Shown: one piece after another, positions 13,894 through 26,596 of the stretch
Layout: each line of letters starts with the position of its first letter
Position numbering within the stretch: position 1 is the stretch's first letter
Assembly: GCA_023846275.1 (NCBI GenBank)
Contig: CM043870.1
Coordinates: 15,732,385 to 15,796,384 of the forward strand
DNA from: Vanilla planifolia
Taxonomy: Eukaryota > Streptophyta > Magnoliopsida > Asparagales > Orchidaceae
Length of the DNA stretch: 64,000 nucleotides
Reading direction: 5' to 3'
Position numbers and translations under genes: made by a program
The notes under the pieces: generated by a model
The model's database searches: none
The model's input: the letters and a program-made list of their open reading frames with translations, nothing else
What the model was told of the DNA's origin: nothing

Positions 13894-15477
13894 ATTTTGG
13901 TAATTATCTAATAGCCTCTTCAATCAGTTGGCACTAATAATGCCTTTTCTTAATTCATTTTTATCATGAGTTAAAAGAAAATATTATCCATCTTTTTTAA
14001 ATTAATATCATTGTGCTCATCAATAATAGATGGCATCTTGATACTATAAATATGGATTACCTAGTATAATTTTATAAATATCTAGAGGTACCACTTTGTA
14101 GATTTTTAACTTCATCAATATAGCTTGAGTGATGACAAATTTTACCTTGCATATTCTTTCAACTCTCACTATAGAGCCATAATGAATCTATCCTAAAGTC
14201 TATAGTCTTGGATGTGTTATAGTCTCTAAGTTTAATCTCTTCATAAGATTTTTTGATATTAAGTTTTTCTTGCTTTGAATGTTAATAATTACATTCATGA
14301 GCTCTTTCTTTATTTGTATTCTTATGGTGAAGAGCTCTTCTCTTTTCTTGGCCTCATAAGGGATGTACTTCAAACTCACCATAAGAGATATGCTTTTATT
14401 ATCTTATAGAGGTGTTTTAAATACCTTTAAGTCTTAGCTATAATAAGTACTTTATCCTTCTCAAATTATTTTAGGATATAATTTTGAACATTTTTATTAT
14501 ATGTATCTTATCTTCTTGTAATGAACAAAATATTTTAGATTTTTGCTAACAGATATAATATTGTTAGTTATAATTGTAATATATTTTGTTAGAGAATACT
14601 CTTTTTTTAAAAAAAATTTACTTATACTTAGACTTCCTTATATTTTGCATTTTTAATTTTCTCTCTTTGCATTCATTATTCTTTTCAAGAATAATTGTGA
14701 ATATACTAACATTTTTTTAAGATTTAATAAAGAAAAAAATAATTCAATGGTAATAGAATAGTGTTAACTTGTAATATATTTTATCAATGTCTATAACTCT
14801 TTAATAGGTATTCCCAAACTCACAACTTGTCATCAAAATTTTGTGTTATATGCTTGTATTATTTATCCTTATCAATGTTGTAGACTATGCCACTTTCTTC
14901 ATCTTTCCTCCATATAACTTATGAGAAAAACATCTTCTATAATTAATTATTTAAATTAGTTTCATGTCACTTTTATAATTATATCAATTATCAAATGTGC
15001 AGTCCACTATGCTACTACATATCTCATCTTCTTTAATCATGCATATACCACATAATTTATTGATAATAGTCTTATACAGAAAACTATGTCTCTAGTTACT
15101 CTATCTAAGAATCTAATTTCTCTAGATCTACTATGTCATCATAAATTAGTGAATCAAGTATAGCATTTTCCTTAAAAGAATGTTGTCAATTTCTATTCAT
15201 CAAAAGGTAAGATTGATGTCATCCTCATCTTTATTAAAAATATTTTTTTAATTGATTGTCTTTTGGATCCATTGTAAAAAGAGACTCAAAGTTTTACATA
15301 ATCTCCAATATTACTTATATTTATTGAATTAATAGAGCTACTTGTATGTTCAAGATTTTTGATAAAATAGTCAAAATAATCACCTCAACTGAAGCCTCCT
15401 CAACCTCTTGATTATCTTTTTTGGCTTGCACTTAAATGACCATCTTGTTGCTCTTACCATTATCACAAAATTGATGT

Positions 15478-15490
15478 GCTCTGATACCAA
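15478..15490 (-). other. Primer-binding site of the inserted gypsy fragment
   Basis: The minus strand reads TTGGTATCAGAGC, matching the initiator-Met tRNA primer-binding site used by many plant LTR retrotransposons. It fixes the element's orientation and places its 5' LTR just to the right. Confidence 0.75.
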
Positions 15491-17010
15491 AAATATTATA
15501 TTATTTCTACAAGGTGTTCTTGCTTCAAGCCCTCAATAGTAAACTTTTTTCTGAGCAGTAATGATGAATGTGAATGTATTATAATAGAGAGAAACTAAGA
15601 AAGAAATGTAACTATAAGAGGGTTTTTACTACAAGAAGATTAAATTCTCTTAAGAAGTTTTCTTTCAAGCAATTCTAAATTCACAATGTTCTAAATTCTA
15701 TTATTTTTAATTCTAAAGTTCTAAATTACTTCACACATCATTTATAATCCTTTATATAAGAGTTAGGTACAATATTTTATTACAAAAATTTATTATTTTT
15801 TTATTTCTATTTGAAACTTTTGGATTTTGATTAGAGTATAAAAATTATGAAAATTTTACAAATTTCACTCCCCACATGGCTTAACTACTTGTTGCTTACT
15901 TTCTTCCACCTGTGTCAGGGAAGGTTTCATATGTGTAGGTACTATTCTTACATTTCGGTAGTTCCTTACTGCATGCATAGTCATGGCAGTGAGCTAGGTC
16001 CACCTATCACATGCACATGAATCACTTGCACTTTAAGTGATCGATAATGCATCTCATGCAATTGTGCACCCCTAATGCATAGGCTTCAAGCATGCTGAGC
16101 TAACCTATGTGTGTTTTTCCTCCTCTGATCATGGTTACTAACTAGTGCACTAATAGTTAGCCACCACACATGCGGTTGTCTCTTGTTTCTTCATGTTACA
16201 ATAATAATTTTCATCATTTTTTCTTCTCCCTAGATTTTTTCTCAATTTTGGATTCAATGAGTCCAAACTTAAGCTCCTAATCATTAACTGAGAGCTTAGC
16301 ATGAGATTCCAGCAATATAATGCGAGCACTACCCAATGTTCCATCAACCTAAAACTTATAACATAAAACACTTTACATATTCTTCATATTAATGCTTAGC
16401 TAGATATTATAACATGCAATTTTGTAGCAAAATACTACATTAAAACTCCTTATCTGTTTCAACAATAATATGCAAGGAATAAGGATTCCTACTTCCTGAA
16501 TCAAGTAGAGGTCTATGCGATTTTGGTTCTCCTCTTCACAATTTACAATGCCAACTCTCTCCTTCCTTTTCCTTGCTTTGAGCATTGGCCTCCTTGTTCT
16601 CCTTGGTTGGTGCCCTTTTACTTTATTTATGGTTAGGGATCAAGAAAAGTGTATAACCCAAGCATATCATAGTTTTTTATAACTAAAAATATCCCTTAAA
16701 ATCTTGCTACATTTGTTAGTGGATTAGTTTATGTTTTTCTTATACATGCTAAGAAACCTTATCTACTTATGTTTTTATTTCTCACATTATCGAGCTAACC
16801 CTCATTCATATCCAAAAGAGGTCCTTGTGTAAATATCCCTTTAAAAATTATTTTCCATAAGATATTCATTTGATAAATTAAAATTTGTATTTCAAACTAG
16901 AAATGAATTCAAAATTTGAATAATTTCTTATTTGAAATTTTCATTTAAAATTTAAATATTACATTATAGAGAAAAATGGTAAACTATGAAAATCATATCT
17001 AAGTGTAACG

Positions 17011-18831
17011 TTCTCCTTACCTTAGAAGGATTTCACCATTGAAATTAAGAGAACAACTCTGGCCACTTAAAATGAACCTCATATTTCTACCTCTCACGTA
17101 GCCTCTCACTGCTTATGATTATTCCATGATACTTCAACCATGGACAAGATTCTATTCCTTAATTTTCATGTGCTAAATTTTCTAATATGAACTACATATT
17201 CTTGATTGATAACATCAAGTAAATTTTAACCTTTTTAGGATACCACTATCGAACATGAGAAGGATCTAAGACAAACTTTATTAAGTTAGATACATGGAAC
17301 ACATTATGTATCCTTGATAATGATTTAGGTAACTATAAAAGACATGCTATGGACCCAATTTTCTTATCATCTAATATGGTCTAATATATAAAGGTCTAAA
17401 TCTAGAAGCCTTTCCAAACAAAAACAACCCTTCTATAGAACTAACTTTCAAAAATACATTGTATTTTATCTGAAAACTAACCTGTCTTGCTTAATATCAA
17501 AATAACTTTTTTGTTGGTCATGCACCACACGTAGCCTATCACATAGCCTATGAACCTCTATTATAGTCTTCTTAATGATCTAAGCTCCAAAAGCCTTTCG
17601 AGACTCAACCTTGGCCTAACATATGAAAGATCTACAATGCTACCCATATTAAGCCTCATATAGTTGCATGCAAATTTCTAACTAATAACTACTATTGTAA
17701 ACAAAGTTTATCATTGATAACTAGCTAATTGGAGTATGATCTCAGTAAATTTTCCAAGGTTTGTATAGTCCTCTTGATTATCCATTTGTTTAAGGATGAT
17801 TCAATGCACTAAATAGAAGAGTAGTTCCCAGTGCTTAATGTAGATGATTCCAAAATTGAGTGGTAAATTTAGCATCTCTATCTAAGATTATCACTTTGGG
17901 ACCCCATGCAGACAAACTATCTACTACACATGAAAGTCTACTAGTCTTCTTATTATCTCTATCCATTTCATATGCAAATAATGAGCCAATTTAGTCAATT
18001 GGCCCATAATAACTCAAATCATGTCACATCCTTATCAAGTCCTTAGTAATCCAAATATAAAATCCATGGTGATCTTATCCCATTTCTTTTTAGGTATGGA
18101 CACATTCTAAAAAAAACCACTATGATTTTAATTTTTAGCTTGAACTTTCTAACAATTCAATCATCTTTGTATGTAATGAGTCACATCTATATTTAAACCT
18201 CTCTATTAAAAGATAGTGTTGAGATTATTATACATTTTAACTTCTCTTAGATGCATTAACATTCTATTATTATGAGCTTATTTTAGTAAACTTTCTCTAA
18301 ACACTTTGTGTTGAGAGACACACCTCCTACCAAGATAAGTCAAGATGTCATCCCTAATATCATAGTCCTTGTACTCCATTTATTATAATAGAGTGAGCAT
18401 CTTTTAAATTTTAGGATGTTCTAATTGAAGTGCCCTCAACTCAACCAATCATTTAGCCTAGATGCTAAGAGTGTTAAGATGAGTCAACAAATCTTAGATA
18501 ACTAAATAATGTTGAGCTCTATAAATATCAAAGATGGCATCCTTTTTTTGATTTGTTTATAAGCATAGACTGAGAGTGACTACTCAATGCATCTACTATT
18601 GAGTTGGCCTTACCTCATAATATTTTATACCCCTAAGTCATAGAATTTAATAACATCTAACCAACACATTTGTCTCAGATTTATTTCACTCAAGGAAAAG
18701 ATAAACATAAGCCTTTTTTAATAAGAGAATAACTCAACCCTTATACAATATAAGCAGTGATGCCAGATCTTTTAAGAAAATACCACTATAGCTAGCTTTG
18801 AAACCATTAGTCCAATAATTGCATTCATAAT
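17011..18831 (-). mobile_element. Outer gypsy element: integrase and 3' pol region
   Basis: Minus-strand translation gives patches typical of Ty3/gypsy integrase. The segment near 17890-18010 resembles the DRLTKSAHF...LHGVP core, and the segment near 17500-17560 resembles the post-core DQQKSYFD region. It is a broken fossil. Confidence 0.6.
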
Positions 18832-20147
18832 AATGTAGTAATATTTAATATATCAAGTAGAGGTTCTACTTGGAGACATATTTGTCTTATTCAAACTCAT
18901 AGCTATATTAAGAGTAGCTCCTTTACTTCTCATTAATCTCCATTATTATTATCATTATGAGGGCCAATTATAGTTGACCCTTCTTTATTACACATTTCAA
19001 TTAGCTTTTCATAAGTTTGTTAAGTTATTTGTAATAATACTTTTGTTTAAGTTGTTTGAAGATCAATTAATAGTTTTTCAAATGTTTTAATTTTATATTT
19101 AGTATAATTCATCCCTTTGAACATCCCATAATTCTATCAGTATAAAATTTGATTGAAAATTACTTTAAAAAGAAAGTTTAAAATTGAGTTATGGGCCTAT
19201 TTTTTCTCTGTCCATCACTATTTGCCACTATTATCATCATCCTTAGTAGTTGTAACCATCGCCCGCACTAATCCACATGGCCAATTTGACATGCACTAAC
19301 CCTTCAAGCTCACTTATGCACTCGACCTGTGTTGATCCATCTAATCGTGTAGATCCATCAACATGTGTAGACCTGATCTATGAATGCACTACTAACTATG
19401 AGTCTACCCATCAACCTATACTGATTCATTCCAACCTACACTAACACGAAAATTGCACTTCTACTTACACCACACTTATCACTTTTCCCACCATTTTTCT
19501 ATACTTTATTAACACCTCTCAAAATGCTCAACCTTTTTAGGAATTTTTTACATAAATTGATTTTGTGGCTCTTCAAGTCATTATTTTTAGGTCTTTTGGA
19601 AACATTCAAATTATTTTTTTTGTACTTTGTGGTGTTTTTTGGAATTTTTGAATGCTTATTATAATTTCAAAACTACGTCCTTTCATATTCCTAGATTAGC
19701 AAAATTATTGTTATACCCTTGATGTCTCTATAAATAAGAATTCTCACTAGATTATATAAGACGATGATGATGTATTTTTGAATAAATTGATAAAATATTG
19801 TCACCAAGTTTTTTGTGATATGAGTGTGTTGTGTATGAAGATCTTATGGTGTTATTTTGAAGGGCCTTAGAGGGGTAAGTGAGAGGCTCAAAAGAAGAGA
19901 TTTTGATTCATTATCTAGTATTTAACTTTTATGAACTTAATACCCACATCCAATTTTCTAGTTCATGCAACTGATCATGTAATTTCTTGTTCATCCTTCT
20001 ATGAACTCCACTTGTGTGTGTACCATGTCACTTCACCACTGATATGAGTGATTGGGTAGGTGTGATCATTTATATTAAAAAATTAGTACAAGTCCTTGGT
20101 GTTTAGGAAAGTTCTTACTTGCTTGATGATCTTAGTGTTGTAGCCTT

Positions 20148-21905
20148 TGAGGTTATGATCACAAAAATAAGACTAAGTGTATACTAAGATCTTGTTAAAC
20201 TTAGTGTTGTTTTAGTGATCCAAATTTATTGAAGCAAAGACTATTGTAACATAAATAGTGAATGTAATTTAATAGCTCAACCTACTGACTTTGGAGCCAA
20301 AGATAAAATTCTTTATGGAATGGCTAATCCACAAAGAACTTCATTTCTAAATCTTTATGGTTAGCATGTTAAACCTTTAAATTCTTTACAATTGTGGCAC
20401 ATAGGACTATCATCCTTATGTACATATAAATTTGGTTTAATTTGAATTTTATTTTAAGGTATTTGAGTTTTTTAATATACAAATTTGTTTAATAAAAAAT
20501 TTATTATTAAAAAAATGCCTAAGTACCACCACTATTAAGCCCAAAGGGCTCGAGTTGAGTGACCTGAAGACAACACAAGCCTTGGGGAACTGTAAGCCAG
20601 GAAACCCAACCAAAACTAAGATGGGTCAAGCCTAAGTATAAGTTAAGTCAGGTTACTGTTGTGGTCCTTGGGTGAAGTAATTCAGGGCATTACTTCTAAA
20701 CTAGCTTAGGCAAAATGAGTCAAGATAGACTTGTTAATTAATTTATGTAAATCAGGTTTATTTGGATCACATATGCATACGTTGATGACTCAGGTCATGA
20801 CTTCTTGAGAATAACAGGGGGTAGACAACCCCATTAGACTGATAATAATATACAATAGATGTATTATGAGTACAAAATAGTTGTGCAGTTTTGCAATGTG
20901 GAACTAAAAATAAGCATCACCAAACTTAAGATTTCTGTACTGACTGATCACACATTTTCAAGATCAAATGGTCCAGATCGTGCCTACATTAGTGAATAAT
21001 CTTTTGCCTTTAGCCATTCATCCAGAATGCTTGATCAAATAAGTAAGAGTCTCTCTACTTTTGTGAATAATAACCTCATCATTATTACCATCCACCTGAT
21101 TTTGAAATCCAATGCTTTAGATCTTATCTCACTATGATTAGATGTAGACCCTTTATCATTTAAGCAGATCTGATTGTTATCACTTCATTTGTTCACATAA
21201 TCAAACACCACTATACCATCTTCTTCATTATAATGGTTAGCTTTATGAAAAGTAGCTTCTAGACACTGGGAGAGTTATTTTTGGTATTTTTTATTTTAAG
21301 AATAAATAAGGATCATTTACCAAACATAAATATTATTAAATTAAGCTTAAATTTTTCATACAAGTTCAATTAAAGTTTAAACCATGAGCAACAAATTTCT
21401 ACATAATTATAGGAGCTACAAATTTCCTTTAGTATTTATTTCTCTTCTTCCATTCATAATCATTTTTATATTTCTTCGTAATATCTACTTCATTCATTAA
21501 TAGTAACATTTTTGTTTAAAGGATTAAAAGTGTAAGGATTTTGTAAGAAAAAAAATTATAAAGTTATAAATTTTTTTGAATAGCCTAAATTTCTCTGATT
21601 TTTTATCTCATTAGAACACTAATGTGTATTTGGTTTACCCCTATTAACTTTGACAAAAGGGAGTGGTTAGTAGAAGCTTGATCAAAGACAAGGATAGATG
21701 TTGGTAATGGTTTTGGTCAAACCAACTAAAAGCTTTTGCGTGCATTTCTTTTATTGTTGAGTAATTTTATTTCATCAATAAAAGAAAAATATTTTAAGTT
21801 TGAAATTTTTTCTTCTATTTTTTGGAATAAAAAAACTTTTGTTAAACTCACAATTCACCCCTCCCCTCTTATTGTTTTTGCCTCACATGTTTTACAACAC
21901 TTACG
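20148..21905 (+). mobile_element. Ty1/copia-type solo LTR, copy 2
   Basis: Same family and orientation as 10213-12224. It begins TGAGGTTATGATCACA and ends near ACAACACTTACG. The surrounding LTR sequence continues on both sides: AGTGTTGTAGCC on the left, then the CTTTAGGTAGGCTCTTG block on the right, which matches 24780 and 6400. It lacks the 200-bp tandem duplication of copy 1. Confidence 0.6.
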
Positions 21906-22028
21906 ATTTCTAATTCTTAACCTATATAATCTTTAGGTAGGCTCTTGTCTAGATATATTACTTGAACTTAAACCCTTCTTAATTGCCTATGAGCTAAAAT
22001 AAGTTTTAGCATAATATCTTACATTAAT

Positions 22029-22045
22029 TTTGGTACCATAGCATA
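22029..22045 (+). other. Primer-binding-site-like tract
   Basis: TTTGGTACCATAGCATA lies directly after the 5' LTR end and matches the general layout of an initiator-Met tRNA PBS. It supports plus-strand orientation. Confidence 0.5.
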
Positions 22046-24880
22046 GAAAGCTTTAAGAATTACATAACTTTTAATTTATTATTAAATAATCATCTTTTAA
22101 ATTGTATACATTTTTAATTACTTAAAGTTATTAAAAATATATATATAAAAAATTCTTGTTTTTAAGTTTGATGTTATAAAATTTCTATCTATATGGTCTC
22201 TTGTTATTATATTTTGAGAGTTATTTTTCTTTTTTTATGACTCCAAATTAAGAACATTGTTTCCAATGTAATAGTTTATGACCATCAGATCTAAAAAACA
22301 ATATAAAATATCTAATTCTCTACCATCATAATTAATCATGGACCTAATAATACAATATTTAATTCTTAAACTAACTCATTCAATACAAGATCTAAGAGTA
22401 ACTTTACAAACTTGCATAGACCAATTGAAACAATTTATAAATAATAGATCAGGTGGAACCTATATATCAAGTAAGGGAATGACAAATGACTCTAATATCC
22501 TCTAATAATAAAGCTAACCAATTGGAACTTCAACTTAGGCATCAAAATACTTCACATATCAATGATAAAAGATATGGTAGAGATGAAAATTATTAGATTA
22601 ATATGGTTAAAATAAAACTCTCTATATTTGATGGTAGTTTATGCCCTATAGCATATCATGATTGAGAAATGAGAATGAAGTATTAGTTTGATTGGCATTA
22701 TCTTAGTGAGCATCAAAAGTATCAATTTACAAAATAATAGGTTCATGTCATATGCTAGATTATTTATTCACACATTAAAAAAGTGATATATTGTTGATGA
22801 TCAAGCATTACCATGATCATAAGAAGAACTCAAGATTTGCCTATGAGTAATATATGTACCCACTACCTATTGAAGTGAACTTTTAGATAAATAACAATTT
22901 TCATCCCAAGGTCTGAAGATTATTGATAAATACATTTCTAAATTTGAGATTTATATGCTTAAATATGGCATACAAGAGCTGGATTGAGTAGTATTATCTT
23001 GATTTTAAGTTGAGCTTAGAGACTCTATTCAAGTTGAGTTATACTTTAGAAATATTACTAGTTTAGAAAAGGTATATAAAGTGGCTCATGATATAAAAAA
23101 AATTAGATGATCAATTGCTCATAAAAGTGAGATTCCTCTAATCACTTCTTGACCTCAAACTCATACCACTATTTTCATTATTCCTAATACTTCTACTCCA
23201 CAAGCAACTTATGTCCCTTTACTCATACCAACAACCAATCAAATCCAACCCTTAGACAAACCATCTAAATCGAGCAATCCATAACTATTGTGTGATACAC
23301 TTTGACTATGCTAAGACCATTTGAAGATTGATCTTCATTAGAATTAAAGATCAGTCTTTAGTATCTTCAAAAGGATAAGTTTAATACTCACAGACCATGG
23401 CCACCCATACTCTATATCTTGGATTGACAAAACTTTAATTTCTAAACAATGAAAGTATTTTGTTCCCTTAAAGTTTGGTCAATATTCTTAGGAATTATGG
23501 TGTGGTATTATCCTAATATAAGTAACCTTATCTTTGAAAGATCTTGGTTAAATGATCAAGATGCTATCTTAAATGGAAAAGCCAATACATACACTTTTAT
23601 ATACAAAGGAAAAACATCATGTTATACCCTTTATCTCCCTCAAAAAAAAATTTTAAACAAAATACTTTAAAAGAAAAGATAAAGAAAAAAGAAATTTACT
23701 TAATATCATTTTATTAGGGTTTTCTACTATCATCTATTATTCGTCACCTTTACCTTCATTACAACCACCATCAGAACCATAGCTGACTAGCTCGAACCCC
23801 ACAAACCCTCAGAGTGATAATTTGCTCAACCCATAAATTATATTATGAATGCACTAGCATTCAACCCATGGATTTGCTCTGACCTAACCCAACCTAAGAG
23901 TGGGACCCAAATGTTGCACATCTCTCCACCTGCATCACACCAATCGACCTCCCTATTGAACCTAAACCCCAACAATCATGTGTTAATTTTGTTGCCCATA
24001 GCACTGATCTCTCCAACCACATAGCACTGATCACACTGCCAACAACCGTGTTGCCCATCATTGCCATTGCCCAAAATGCATAGTCTGTTTGGTAAATGCT
24101 TATGTCAATTAATTTTTTAGGTTTTCAAGTCATTTCTTTGCAATTGTATTGGAAAAAATTAAATTATTTCATTTGTAATTTATAATGGTTTTTTAAATTT
24201 TAATATATTCTTTAGAAGTCTAAAAATATGTTGTTTCATATTATTTGGTTAGAAAAATTACTATTATACACTTGAGGTTTGTATAAATAGGCATGCTCAC
24301 TAGGTTGTACAATATAATGATGAATTTTTTAATAAAGTAACAAAGTGATGCTACCAAGCTTATGTGATACTAGTGTGTTCTATACAAATAATTTAATAAT
24401 GTGATTTTAGAGGTGCCTTAGGAAGGCTAGTGATAGGCTCAAAAGGAGAGACCTTCGCCCATTATCTGACATCCACAAAAAACATCAAATCACTAAGAAA
24501 GTGTTTAGTCACTCTATTTCATATTTTAAAAAATTTATTCATTTCATCCAATTTTTTAGTTTGTGCAAATGAACATGTGATTTATTGTTTGGTATTCTAA
24601 GACCTCTACTTGTGCGTGTATCATGCCGCTTCACCATTAACATGAGAAATTGGGTGTGTGTAACTTAAATCACTTTTCTTTACATTGATATCTCTTATGT
24701 TAAAATTAGTACAAGTCCTTAGCTTTTGGTAAAGTTCTTACTTACCCAGTAATCTTAGTATTTTTTATTCTAATCCTATAACATCTCTAGGTAAGCTCTT
24801 GTATAGATATATTACTGGAATTAAGCCTTTTTTATTATCTATAAGCTAAAATAGTTTTTAACATATCATCCTATATTAGT

Positions 24881-26580
24881 TACATAATTTCATAGTTGCA
24901 TAGACCACAACTTGACCATTTTGTAAAAACGTTATTCCCAATCCATTCTATAAAGCATTATAATATAACTAATAAACTTTACCATAGTCTAATATGGTTA
25001 ATACTCAAGTCGAACTCAGTCTAGTCTTAAGCTCAATAAAGCTCTATTTACACTAATTAGTCTAAGAAAAGGCTATTTGCCTTTCCTAGTTAGTTGAATA
25101 AAAGGTCTGATATCTTTGTTGAACTTTGGCAATACTTTATGATAATAGCTTGTAAGACTTAAGAAATAGAAAATCTTTATCACTATAGTTGGTCTCCTTT
25201 AATCAACAATGGCTTTGACCCTAATAGACTCAACAAAAACACTTTAGCTCTCACATGCCCAAGGAAAGTATTGATCCAATCAAAAGGAACACTTCAAAAA
25301 TTTTACATATAGCTACTTGCTCCTAAGCATTTTCAACATTGTTTGAAGGTACCAAGCATGCTCCTCTCTATTTTTAGAAGACAATAATATGTCATCAATG
25401 AACACTATGATGACTCAATCCAAAAATGGTTGGAAAATGTGATTCATCAAATTCATGCACACAATAGGTGCCTTGATAAGCCAAAAGATAGAATTGTGAA
25501 TTCAAAATGCTCATGTTATGTCCTAAAGAATGTCTTAAGGATTTCATTTTCCTAAATTTGGATTTGATGATAATCTAATTAAAGATTGATCTTAGAAAAA
25601 GCTAAGACACCTCACGATTTGTCAAGTACATCATCAATTCATGGCTAGGGATACTAATTTTTTTAATTATCACCTTATTTAGCTCATGGTAATCCATACA
25701 AATGAATAAGCTACCATCCTTCTTTTTGACAAATAATATAAGGTCCCCTTAAGAAGAAATAATTAACCTGATCAAGCCCTTACTTACCAAGACTTGTAGC
25801 TGAATCTTATGTTCTTTTAAAGAGCCATACAATAAGGTTCCTTAATAATTAGATTAGCACCTAACTCTAGATTAATTAAAAAAATAAATATCATGCTCTG
25901 GGCCAAATAGTGTAGTTCATCTTAAAAACATTAGGATAACTTTTCATTATGTAGCCTACAAAGTTGAGTTGGTAGTTTACATATTTAATCCTAAGTCATC
26001 TCTAATATTTAACCATCTCTAAAAGCTCGCATGAAATAACTCCTAAGAGTCTCCCTATTTGGGGCATCCCCAAAAATGGCCTAATGCTAACCACATCACC
26101 AAGTAACTATCTTTTTATCAAAAACGAAGGATTCTAATACAACCATCCACTTAGTCAAGCACCCTAATACATCAAAAAACTCTTGAATGTATGTTTGCCA
26201 ATCATTTGTTTTGGCTTGAATTATCACACTTGAAAAGGCTCCAAGTCTCAATAGCATGGAAGCCTATAAGATTTGCTCCATTCTAGCACAAGCTAAACTT
26301 GGTTTGTCATAACCCAAGTTGGTTCATTCAATTCTATCTTTAGATCTATCTTTATTCATCATGTCCTTCATGGAAACACTATAAGCCCTGACTGATTATA
26401 ATAAGATGAAAGAACCACACTTAATTACTTTTGGCAAGAATTAGAATGAAAATTAGTTTATATAACTTTCAAATAAAACTTATAATTTAATGCTCCCCAC
26501 TTTAGTAAGACTAGACTCAATTTACTTAGGATTATCCTTACTCTTACTTAGACTATACTAACCTATGATACTCTAGCCTA
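24881..26580 (-). mobile_element. Outer gypsy element: protease and reverse transcriptase region
   Basis: Minus-strand patches near 25350-25480 resemble the Ty3/gypsy reverse transcriptase stretch around the catalytic IDD motif and the following MNxMNxIFQ-type region. 26080-26300 resembles the segment linking gag/protease to polymerase. The reverse transcriptase lies under 1 kb from the PBS, so gag has been lost. It is a broken fossil. Confidence 0.6.
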
Positions 26581-26594
26581 GGATCTAATACCAA
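26581..26594 (-). other. Primer-binding site of the outer gypsy element
   Basis: GGATCTAATACCAA, read on the minus strand, is a TTGGTAT-type initiator-Met tRNA PBS. It is followed a few bases to the right by TATCACACCC, an expected LTR terminus. Confidence 0.7.
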
Positions 26595-26596
26595 CT

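Larger units (their letters stand above)
13438..16283 (-). mobile_element. Ty3/gypsy fragment inserted in the 3' LTR
   Basis: This segment interrupts the outer LTR: sequence up to about 13437 continues at about 16284 in both other LTR copies. On the minus strand it has an LTR-like segment (about 15493-16283), a PBS (15478-15490) and, at 14200-14382, a frame resembling the retroelement aspartic protease region (KKNLISKNLMKRLNL). Polymerase domains and a second LTR are not seen, so it is an incomplete, broken copy, younger than the LTR it sits in. Confidence 0.55.
8086..17010 (-). mobile_element. 3' LTR of the outer gypsy element, interrupted twice
   Basis: The three pieces at 8086-10212, 12225-13437 and 16284-17010 correspond in order to 26597-30600. 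Two other elements lie between the pieces. The right end is at the TGTAAC terminus near 17009, next to a tract that is purine-rich on the minus strand, as expected where an internal region meets its 3' LTR. Confidence 0.65.
18832..24880 (+). mobile_element. LTR-gag-LTR retroelement inside the outer gypsy element
   Basis: Plus strand: 5' LTR (about 18832-22025, itself carrying a solo LTR), PBS (near 22029), a gag-like region (about 22050-23450, with a MVKIKL...FDG start-like stretch near 22600), then a 3' LTR whose upstream part is missing (about 23690-24880). No pol domains lie between gag and the 3' LTR. The outer element's minus-strand reverse transcriptase resumes at about 24881. It is broken and old, but younger than its host element. 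Confidence 0.6.
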
